From: Anaerohabitans sp036788095
GTDB taxonomy: Bacteria; Zhuqueibacterota; Zhuqueibacteria; Residuimicrobiales; Residuimicrobiaceae
Length of the DNA: 14,488 nt
Direction: 5' to 3'
Assembly (NCBI GenBank): GCA_036788095.1
Contig: DAIQOA010000109.1
Span: 1 to 14,488, forward strand
Part shown: positions 7,105 through 13,530 of the stretch, one piece after another
How the letters are laid out: each line of letters begins with the position of its first letter
How positions within the stretch are numbered: position 1 is the stretch's first letter
Made by a program: the position numbers and the translations under genes
Notes under the pieces: generated by a model
What the model was told of the DNA's origin: nothing
Databases searched by the model: none
The model's input: only the letters and a program-made list of their open reading frames with translations

Positions 7105-7121
7105 GCTGTGACAATCACAGC
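7105..7121. repeat. Inverted repeat GCTGTGA-caa-TCACAGC in a leader
   Basis: Two perfect 7-base arms are separated by 3 bases and end 13 bases before the GGAGGA ribosome binding site. As RNA it would form a tight 7-bp hairpin with a 3-base loop. As DNA it could be an operator. The arms resemble CRP half-sites, but the spacer is 3 instead of 6 bases. Confidence 0.5.
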
Positions 7122-7134
7122 TGAATGAACGCAT

Positions 7135-7140
7135 GGAGGA
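7135..7140 (+). promoter_or_regulatory. Strong ribosome binding site GGAGGA that decides a TTG start
   Basis: GGAGGA is followed by a 7-base spacer and TTG at 7148. It overlaps the upstream ATG at 7133, which itself has no ribosome binding site, so the site can only serve the TTG. Confidence 0.7.
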
Positions 7141-7147
7141 ATACGGA

Positions 7148-7867
7148 TTGCCCTTTGATATCGGACCCATCTTAAAGTTTTGGCTCGAGGCAGCGGGGGA
7201 TATGCAGGTCACTCTGTTTAAGGATCACCTGCATGAAGAAAAGCTGCAGATCGCCATGCGTAGCGGCGCCCTGCACATGGGCCTCATCGGCAGACCCGAC
7301 GGCTATCGGCCGCTGGGCTATGACTCTTATTTTGACTATTACAACGTCCAAACGCACTCTGTCGGCCAAAAGGCTTCACCGCCCATTCAGGACGACGAAA
7401 CCATCTTGTTGTTGCAACAGGAGTTCATCCTCTATTTCACCCGCAGCCTGGCCCTGTTTCACGTTCGCCGGCACCATCAAGCCGCACAGGATGCGCGACA
7501 CAATCTACAGTTGCTGGGACTGGGGAGTCGCTGCGTTGCCGATCCCGCGGTTCAGCTCTCCTTCCTGCGGCATCAGCCTGAAGTCCAGCTTTTGTATTAT
7601 CGCGCATTGGCCATGATCAGCCTGGAGGAAGGCCGGGGGGACGAGGCGATCCGTTATCTGCGGCAGGGTTTGCTCCGCCTTCATCACCTGTATCGCCAAT
7701 TGGCCCGCCAGGGCATCTCTTCACCGCGTTATGCCGGCTGGGTTCTGCAAAAAATGATCGAGCGGCTCGGCGTACGCCCTCTGCCGCCGGAATCCCCTTG
7801 GGTTGAACGCCTCATCCGGCAGGGGCTGCGCAAAGAAAAAGACCGCTACAATTTTTTGTTCGATTGA
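7148..7867 (+). CDS. Conserved protein of unknown function with a GRPDG motif (TTG start)
   Basis: From TTG at 7148 the product has 239 residues and begins MPFDIGPILKFW. An in-frame ATG at 7133 would add five residues but lacks a ribosome binding site. No signal peptide or membrane helix is seen, so it is probably cytoplasmic. The N-terminal part holds a conserved-looking block: LHMGLIGRPDGYRPLGYDSY at about 42-61. From memory, this resembles proteins of Planctomycetes and related phyla that open with a (D/P)IxPILxxW segment, carry a GLLQMxxxGRPDGxRPxG block and are sometimes annotated as UVR-motif proteins; I cannot verify this here. The C-terminal half is helical and TPR-like, with EVQLLYYRALAMISLEEGRG and DEAIRYLRQGLLRLHHLYRQ. 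No catalytic motif is recognisable. It stands first in the plus-strand block, 87 bases before the ABC pair, which has its own promoter-like sequence. Confidence 0.75.
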   Translation: MPFDIGPILKFWLEAAGDMQVTLFKDHLHEEKLQIAMRSGALHMGLIGRPDGYRPLGYDSYFDYYNVQTHSVGQKASPPIQDDETILLLQQEFILYFTRSLALFHVRRHHQAAQDARHNLQLLGLGSRCVADPAVQLSFLRHQPEVQLLYYRALAMISLEEGRGDEAIRYLRQGLLRLHHLYRQLARQGISSPRYAGWVLQKMIERLGVRPLPPESPWVERLIRQGLRKEKDRYNFLFD

Positions 7868-7896
7868 TCCCCGCACGGCTGCTCACAAGCAAACAC

Positions 7897-7925
7897 TTGA
7901 ATATCTCGCCGTCATTCGCTATATT
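7897..7925 (+). promoter_or_regulatory. Putative promoter for the ABC exporter operon
   Basis: TTGAAT (7897-7902) and TATATT (7920-7925) are separated by exactly 17 bases, giving four and five matches of six to the sigma-70 consensus. The predicted start is near 7932, about 23 bases before the ATG at 7955. It lies wholly in the gap after the upstream stop codon, so the exporter genes may be transcribed independently. Confidence 0.55.
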
Positions 7926-7954
7926 AACCGACGATTAGAGCGAAAGAGCTTTGT

Positions 7955-9784
7955 ATGCCGTCCCCGGTGGCCGAGATTCAAACTTCCAGACAATTTGTCC
8001 TTGCCTATTTCCTGCGTTATAAAAACCGCTGGCTACTCGGTTTTCTCTTTGTCCTGTTGACCAATGTATGGCAGGTCGGAACCCCCTGGGTATTGCGGTA
8101 CGCCATCGAATATCTGGAATACCAAATGGGCGGCCTCTCCTCCGCCCGGTTGCCGAACTGGCTGCTGCACTGGGCCTCGATGTTCTCTCTGCCGCATTTT
8201 TTGATGCTGGTGGCGCTCATCAGTGTGATGGTGGCCGCGGTGCACGGACTGTTCCGCTATCTGATGCGCAACATCCTCATCGGTCTTTCGCGTGAGATCG
8301 AGTACCGGATCCGCAACGAATACTTTAATCATCTGCAGACTCTGCCGGCTTTTTTTTATCAGCAGCACAAGACCGGCGATCTGATGGCGCGCGCCACCAA
8401 CGACATCGAGGCCGTGCGCACCATGATGGGGCCCGGCGTCATGTACATGATGAACACCATCACCCTGTCGCTGTTTTCGCTCACCATGTTGTTGACCCTG
8501 TCGCCCAGGGTGACCGCCTGGTCGTTGTTGCCCATGCCGGTTGTGGCGGTCATCGTCAGGCATCAGGTAAAAAAGATCAACGGCCTATTCAAGAACATTC
8601 AGGCGCAATACTCCTCCATCACCGCCAAAGTCCAGGAAAACCTCGCCGGTGTTCGGGTCCTCAAATCCTATGTTCAGGAGCCGCACGAGATCGCCGAATT
8701 TAAGCAATTGAACCACGAATACATTCGCCGCAACATGAAACTGGTGCGTGTGCGCGCCGGCCTGTGGTCCACCATCGATTTCCTGTTGGGATTGACCATA
8801 CTGACTTGCCTGTTTCTCAGCGGCCGCGAGGTGATGCAGGGGCGGTTGACCATCGGCGGAATGGTCGCCTTTATGGCGTATTTGAGCATGCTCGCCTGGC
8901 CGATCATCTCCCTGGGTTGGGTTTTAAACATGTGGCAGGAGGGCATGGCCTCCTGCGAGCGCATCCTCAGCATCATGAAAGAGAAGAACGATATTGATGA
9001 CAATGAGAACACCGACTGGTCGATCACCAGCATCAAGGGCCGGGTGGAATTCGACCACCTCACCTTTCAATACCCTGGAACCACCGCCCCGGTTTTAAAC
9101 GACATCACCCTGACCATTCCTCAGGGCATGACGCTGGCCATCGTGGGCCATACCGGCGCAGGCAAGAGCACGCTGGCCGCCCTGCTGCCGCGACTGTATG
9201 ACGCTCCGCCCGGCAGCTGCCGGATCGACGGTCATGACCTGCGCCGGATTCCCCTGCAGGTTCTGCGGCAGCACATCGGCTTTGTCACTCAGGAGACCAT
9301 GCTGTTCTCAGACACGCTGGCGGAAAACATCACCTCTGGAAAGGACCGGGCGTCGGAATCCGCTTTCCAGGATGCGGTGCGCAGTTCGCAGGTCAACAAA
9401 GACCTGGACCAGTTCCCCGATGGCTGGAGCACGCTGGTGGGAGAGCGTGGTCTCACTCTGTCCGGGGGACAAAAACAACGCGTGTCCATCAGCCGTGCGA
9501 TTTTACGCGATCCCAGAATCCTCATCCTCGACGACGCACTTTCCGCGGTGGACACCTACACCGAAGAGGCGATCTGGCAAGAGCTGGAGCAGGTGCGCAA
9601 GGGCCGTACCACGATCCTCATCTCGCACCGCATCTCTACAGTTCACGATGCCGACCTGATCATCGTTCTGGAAAACGGCCGCATCGTGGAACAGGGCCGT
9701 CATGAACAGCTGCTGGACGCGCAGGGCGTCTATTATCAACTTTATCAGCGCCAGCTGTTGGAACAATCCTTGGAAGAGATTTGA
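7955..9784 (+). CDS. ABC exporter half-transporter, subunit with Asp at the catalytic Glu position
   Basis: The 609-residue protein is a type IV (MsbA/LmrA-like) exporter subunit. An N-terminal membrane domain of about six helices (roughly 25-330) is followed by an ATPase domain: Walker A GHTGAGKST (398-406), Q-loop FVTQE, signature LSGGQ (502-506), Walker B ILILDD (522-527), D-loop SAVD and switch His558 in ISHRIST. The residue after the Walker B Asp is Asp527 instead of the catalytic Glu. This is the mark of the degenerate-site subunit of heterodimeric exporters such as TM287/288, LmrCD and BmrCD. The next gene encodes the matching partner, and the two overlap in TGATG. ATG at 7955 has a weak GAAAGAG ribosome binding site. 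The substrate cannot be read from the sequence; lipids, peptides or drugs are all possible. It acts in the cytoplasmic membrane. Confidence 0.92.
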   Translation: MPSPVAEIQTSRQFVLAYFLRYKNRWLLGFLFVLLTNVWQVGTPWVLRYAIEYLEYQMGGLSSARLPNWLLHWASMFSLPHFLMLVALISVMVAAVHGLFRYLMRNILIGLSREIEYRIRNEYFNHLQTLPAFFYQQHKTGDLMARATNDIEAVRTMMGPGVMYMMNTITLSLFSLTMLLTLSPRVTAWSLLPMPVVAVIVRHQVKKINGLFKNIQAQYSSITAKVQENLAGVRVLKSYVQEPHEIAEFKQLNHEYIRRNMKLVRVRAGLWSTIDFLLGLTILTCLFLSGREVMQGRLTIGGMVAFMAYLSMLAWPIISLGWVLNMWQEGMASCERILSIMKEKNDIDDNENTDWSITSIKGRVEFDHLTFQYPGTTAPVLNDITLTIPQGMTLAIVGHTGAGKSTLAALLPRLYDAPPGSCRIDGHDLRRIPLQVLRQHIGFVTQETMLFSDTLAENITSGKDRASESAFQDAVRSSQVNKDLDQFPDGWSTLVGERGLTLSGGQKQRVSISRAILRDPRILILDDALSAVDTYTEEAIWQELEQVRKGRTTILISHRISTVHDADLIIVLENGRIVEQGRHEQLLDAQGVYYQLYQRQLLEQSLEEI

Positions 9785-11556
9785 TGTCCGTTCATGAAGA
9801 GGAAACGCTCGGCAAATCCTATGACAGCCGCCTGATGCGGCGGCTGCTGGGATTTTTGCGGCCCTACCGGTGGAGCGTACTCTTGGCCGTTGCGGTGCTG
9901 ATCGCCGGGTCCATGATCGAACTGGCCGGACCCTACCTCACCCGCATCGCCATCGATGATCACATCCGCAACAGCGATGTGGCCGGATTGCAGCGCATCG
10001 CGCTGCTCTATTTTTTTCTGCTGGTGGGGCAGGCGATCATCACCTATACCACCACCTGGCTGACGCAACGCATCGGACAACGGATCATGTATGATATGCG
10101 CATGTCGCTGTTCAGCCATCTGCAGAAACTGCCCCTCTCCTACTTTGACCGCAACCCTGTCGGCCGGCTGATCACCCGCGTCACCAACGATATTGAAACA
10201 CTGAACAACATGCTCTCCAGCGGCGTGGTCACCATCTTTGGCGATCTCTTTGTCCTCATCGGCATCATGGTGGCCATGATGCTGTTCCACTGGCGGCTGG
10301 CCGGCTTGACCCTGCTGGTTCTGCCCCTGATCCTTTACACCAGCTTTCTTTTTCGCACGCACATCAGAGAATCGTTTCGCCAGGTGCGGTTGCGCATCGC
10401 CCGCATCAACAGCTATTTGCAGGAAAACATCACCGCCATGACCACGGTCCAGCTGTTCAGCCGCGAAGCGAAAAACAGCGCTCGTTTCGATGAGCTGAAC
10501 CGGGATCATCTGCAGGCGTACCTGAAAACCATTTTTTATTATGCGGTTTTTTATCCGGTGATCGAACTGATCATGGCCATCAGCATCGGTCTGATTTTAT
10601 GGTATGGCGGTTTGCAGGTCATCGACCGGACGCTCACCCTGGGCATTCTGGTCGCCTTTCTACAGTATGTGCAGCGTTTTTTCATGCCGATCCGCGACTT
10701 GTCGGAAAAATTCAACCTGCTGCAATCGGCCATGGCGGCCAGCGAACGGATCTTTGGCGTGCTCGATACGCCGATCCAGGACCCCGGGCCTGCCGAACCT
10801 GCGCCCATGCCGCCGGCCCGGGGGGAGATCCAATTCCGTCAGGTCTCCTTTGGCTACCATCCGGATCATCTGGTGCTCAAGGATGTTACTTTCACCATCA
10901 AACCGGGAGAAAAGGTGGCGGTGGTCGGCGCGACCGGCGCAGGCAAAACCTCGCTGATCAACCTGATCAATCGGTTGTACGAACCCACGGCAGGCGCCGT
11001 GTTTCTGGATGGCGTAGACATCCGGCACCTGCCCCTGGAGGACCTGCGCCGCCGGATTCGCATGGTGCTGCAGGAGGTGTTTATCTTTTCCGGCACCGTG
11101 GAATACAACATACGGCTCGGCAATCAGAATATTCCCATGGACCGGGTTCTCTCTGCGGCGCAGGAGGTGCACGCACATGATTTCATCGTCAAATTAGCCA
11201 ACGGATACCAGACGGAGCTGTCCGAGCGCGGCAGCAACATCTCAGTGGGACAGAAACAGCTGCTGTCGTTCGCGCGCGCCCTCTGCTTTGATCCGGAGAT
11301 TCTGATTCTGGACGAAGCCACATCCAGCGTGGACACAGAAACCGAGGGCTATATCCGCGATGCCATCCAGGTATTGATGAAAGGACGCACCTCCATCATC
11401 ATCGCCCACCGGCTTTCGACGATCCAGGATGCGGATTGGATCCTGGTGATGCACAAGGGAGAGATACGGGAGATGGGCACGCACGCAGAGTTGCTCGGTC
11501 AAAAAGGCATTTATCATCGTCTCTACCAGCTGCAGTATGATCTGGAGGGCGCCTAA
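9784..11556 (+). CDS. ABC exporter half-transporter, subunit with catalytic Glu and degenerate signature motif
   Basis: This 590-residue type IV ABC exporter subunit has a six-helix membrane domain (about 25-325) and a C-terminal ATPase. It has Walker A GATGAGKT (382-389), Q-loop VLQEVF, Walker B ILILDE with the catalytic Glu511, D-loop SSVD and switch His542 in IAHRLST. The signature motif reads ISVGQ (486-490) instead of LSGGQ. It therefore gives the intact Walker B to the consensus site and the altered signature to the degenerate site, complementing the upstream subunit. The ATG at 9784 shares its A with the upstream TGA stop, and GGAAGAG serves as ribosome binding site. A TTG one codon upstream (9781) is a less likely start. 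The overlap implies coupled translation and a one-to-one heterodimer. Resemblance is to the YheH/LmrD/MdlB side of the family. The substrate is unknown. Confidence 0.93.
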   Translation: MSVHEEETLGKSYDSRLMRRLLGFLRPYRWSVLLAVAVLIAGSMIELAGPYLTRIAIDDHIRNSDVAGLQRIALLYFFLLVGQAIITYTTTWLTQRIGQRIMYDMRMSLFSHLQKLPLSYFDRNPVGRLITRVTNDIETLNNMLSSGVVTIFGDLFVLIGIMVAMMLFHWRLAGLTLLVLPLILYTSFLFRTHIRESFRQVRLRIARINSYLQENITAMTTVQLFSREAKNSARFDELNRDHLQAYLKTIFYYAVFYPVIELIMAISIGLILWYGGLQVIDRTLTLGILVAFLQYVQRFFMPIRDLSEKFNLLQSAMAASERIFGVLDTPIQDPGPAEPAPMPPARGEIQFRQVSFGYHPDHLVLKDVTFTIKPGEKVAVVGATGAGKTSLINLINRLYEPTAGAVFLDGVDIRHLPLEDLRRRIRMVLQEVFIFSGTVEYNIRLGNQNIPMDRVLSAAQEVHAHDFIVKLANGYQTELSERGSNISVGQKQLLSFARALCFDPEILILDEATSSVDTETEGYIRDAIQVLMKGRTSIIIAHRLSTIQDADWILVMHKGEIREMGTHAELLGQKGIYHRLYQLQYDLEGA

Positions 11557-11592
11557 TTCCCGGCTAGCGCCGCCGCCTTAAAAGAGAACCCC

Positions 11593-13530
11593 ATGGTGAG
11601 AATCAAGCGATATCTCTATTTCATCCTTGTCCTCTGTTGCTGCGCAGCCGGTGAGCAACCGGAGCATGGGCCAGTCTGGTCGCCGCTCACCAGCCCCTCT
11701 CTTCAGCCGCAAACCCGGCCGGCTGTGGATTGGTCGCGCGAGATCCTCTATTTTCTGCTGATCGACCGATTCTGCAACGGCGATCCGGCCAACGACACGG
11801 GCCGCAACCCCGCCAGCCATGTGCTTTTTAATCCTACTATCGGCAATTCCGAGGCGCTCAAGACCTATCAGGGCGGCGATCTGCAGGGCGTCATCGACCG
11901 GCTGGACTATCTCCAGAATCTGGGCATCACCGCCTTGTGGCTGTCGCCGGTCTACGACAACAGCGATTCCGCCTTTGCCGGATGGTGGCCCTATCACGGC
12001 TACAGCCCGGTGAATTTTTTTTCCGTGGATGAACATTTCGGCGACATGGCGCTACTGCAAAAGCTGGTGAAAGAAGCCCATCGTCGGCACATCAAAATCA
12101 TCCTCGACATGATCTACAATCATGTGGCGCCGGACCACCCCTGGGTGGTTGATCAAAAATTATGGCAGCAGGCCGGCTATCGTCACTGGTTCCACCCCCA
12201 CAGCGGCGTCGACGCATCCACCAGCATTCAGGACTGGCAGGACCAGGAACAGCTGGAAAACCGCGAGCTCAACGGCTTGCCCGACTTAAATCAGGACAAT
12301 CCCAACGTGTACCAGTTTCTACTGGACATGTCCAAATACTGGATCCTGCAGACCGGCTGCGACGGTTTTCGGCTGGATGCGGTCAAACACATTCCCAAAT
12401 CCTTTTGGAGCAAATTATGCAAGGATCTGCATGCCTTCGCCGGAGACGATTTTTTGCTCCTGGGCGAAGTCTTTAGCGGCGATACGCCCTATGTCGCCGG
12501 CTATCAAGATTTGGGATTCAACGCACTCTTTGATATCCCCATGTACTATGCCATCCACCGCGTCTTTGCCCAGGGCAGCGCGATGCAGTGGCTGAGCGAA
12601 GGATACAGACAATCGTATACCGGCTTCCCCTCCCTCCTGCTCTCGCCCTTGATCGACAATCATGACGTGGCCCGCTTCAGTTACTGGGCCGGAGAGCGGC
12701 CGAAGGAAAAAATTAAATCAGCCCTCACCTATCTGTTCTCCATCCCCGGTCTGCCCATGCTCTATTACGGCACAGAGATCGCCTCGCCCGGCGCAGCGCC
12801 CACCCATGAAAAAACCGGTGAGGGGCAGGATTACCTGAATCGAAGGATGATGGACTGGCAGGCGCTCTATGGTCCGGACCGTGATCTAGTTAAATATGTC
12901 GCGGAACTGACCAGGATCAGAAAAAGGCACCCGTGCCTTTCCGGCGACAGACTGGTGGAGGTGTACAAGGATTATGGGGTTTACGGATATCTGCGCTATG
13001 ACCAGCGGACCGCGATCCTGGTGGTTCTGAACAACGCGGGCAGCGTTGAGCGGCGGCGCCTGGGATTGCCCCGTACGGCGTTCCACGGCGGTTCTTTTCA
13101 GGATCTGCTCACCGGAAAAAAATATTCATTGAATCGAGATTCAGTGGACCTGCGGCTGGCGCCGCACGCCTCGTTGCTGTTGCGCTTCAGAGGTCGCCGG
13201 CAAGCCGAAGCGCTGGAGAAACTCCCCTGGTCCTGCACTTTCACCCAACGGCTGCCCGGCGACCGGCAATGGGTCCTGTTCACCTATCGCGCTGACCGCC
13301 CGCTGAAATCCGTCGCCATCGCCGGCGACTTTAACGCCTGGTCCAGCGAGAGCGATACCCTGCACTATGATGAAGCCGATGATCGCTGGACCACCCGTCT
13401 GCCTTTAACCCAAGGCCGCTATCGATATAAAATGGTGCTGGACGGCGAACGGTGGATCAGCGACCCGCAAGCCCAAGAGCAAGAGCTGGACCCGTTCGGC
13501 GGCTATAATTCAGTCATCGTGGTTCCCTAG
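11593..13530 (+). CDS. Exported GH13 alpha-amylase-family glycosidase with C-terminal CBM48/AMPK-type glycogen-binding domain
   Basis: The 645-residue enzyme probably hydrolyses alpha-1,4-glucans outside the cytoplasm. Residues 1-20 form a short signal peptide ending in CCC (15-17), so it may be a lipoprotein although the lipobox is not canonical. The GH13 barrel shows the calcium-type segment DRFCNGDPAND (58-68), region I DMIYNHV (172-178), region II GFRLDAVKH with nucleophile Asp262, region III GEVF with acid/base Glu292, and region IV DNHD with Asp358. All catalytic residues are intact. A beta-rich C-domain (about 445-535) is followed by a glycogen-binding module (about 563-645: AIAGDFNAW, YRYKMVLDG, DPFGGYNS). 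CBM48 modules are more often N-terminal in GH13 enzymes. The gene starts 36 bases after the second ABC gene with an AAAGAGA ribosome binding site and no obvious promoter, suggesting one operon. The subfamily and preferred substrate (starch, glycogen or cyclodextrin) are uncertain. Confidence 0.92.
   Translation: MVRIKRYLYFILVLCCCAAGEQPEHGPVWSPLTSPSLQPQTRPAVDWSREILYFLLIDRFCNGDPANDTGRNPASHVLFNPTIGNSEALKTYQGGDLQGVIDRLDYLQNLGITALWLSPVYDNSDSAFAGWWPYHGYSPVNFFSVDEHFGDMALLQKLVKEAHRRHIKIILDMIYNHVAPDHPWVVDQKLWQQAGYRHWFHPHSGVDASTSIQDWQDQEQLENRELNGLPDLNQDNPNVYQFLLDMSKYWILQTGCDGFRLDAVKHIPKSFWSKLCKDLHAFAGDDFLLLGEVFSGDTPYVAGYQDLGFNALFDIPMYYAIHRVFAQGSAMQWLSEGYRQSYTGFPSLLLSPLIDNHDVARFSYWAGERPKEKIKSALTYLFSIPGLPMLYYGTEIASPGAAPTHEKTGEGQDYLNRRMMDWQALYGPDRDLVKYVAELTRIRKRHPCLSGDRLVEVYKDYGVYGYLRYDQRTAILVVLNNAGSVERRRLGLPRTAFHGGSFQDLLTGKKYSLNRDSVDLRLAPHASLLLRFRGRRQAEALEKLPWSCTFTQRLPGDRQWVLFTYRADRPLKSVAIAGDFNAWSSESDTLHYDEADDRWTTRLPLTQGRYRYKMVLDGERWISDPQAQEQELDPFGGYNSVIVVP

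Larger units (their letters stand above)
6811..7147. other. Divergent intergenic regulatory region between the dcw operon and the plus-strand block
   Basis: This stretch of about 0.34 kb has no supportable gene. The left part (6811-6900) is AT-rich and holds the mraZ promoter and MraZ boxes. The middle part (6901-7020) shows only weak inverted repeats: GTCATA at 6946-6951 with TATGAC at 6962 or just before it, and the 11-base GTTCGCCGAAC at 7006-7016. The right part (7029-7140) holds a plus-strand promoter-like pair, two short palindromes and a strong ribosome binding site. A 10-codon frame starting with ATG near 6959 is too short to support. Confidence 0.7.

Noticed and set aside
7107..7119. 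CRP-like site TGTGA...TCACA
   Set aside because: The half-sites match, but the spacer is 3 bases instead of 6, so a CRP/FNR dimer would not fit. Kept only as an inverted repeat.
7133..7135. ATG at 7133 as the start of the GRPDG-motif gene
   Set aside because: It has no ribosome binding site; GGAGGA overlaps it and is ideally placed for TTG at 7148.
9745..10509. Open frame of 254 codons on the minus strand opposite the second ABC gene
   Set aside because: Low-complexity His, Gln, Gly and Asp-rich translation typical of the complement of a membrane-domain gene.
11545..11575. GGCGC...GCGCC hairpin after the second ABC gene as a terminator
   Set aside because: Five-base arms with a 13-base loop and no following T-run; it does not support termination before the amylase gene.
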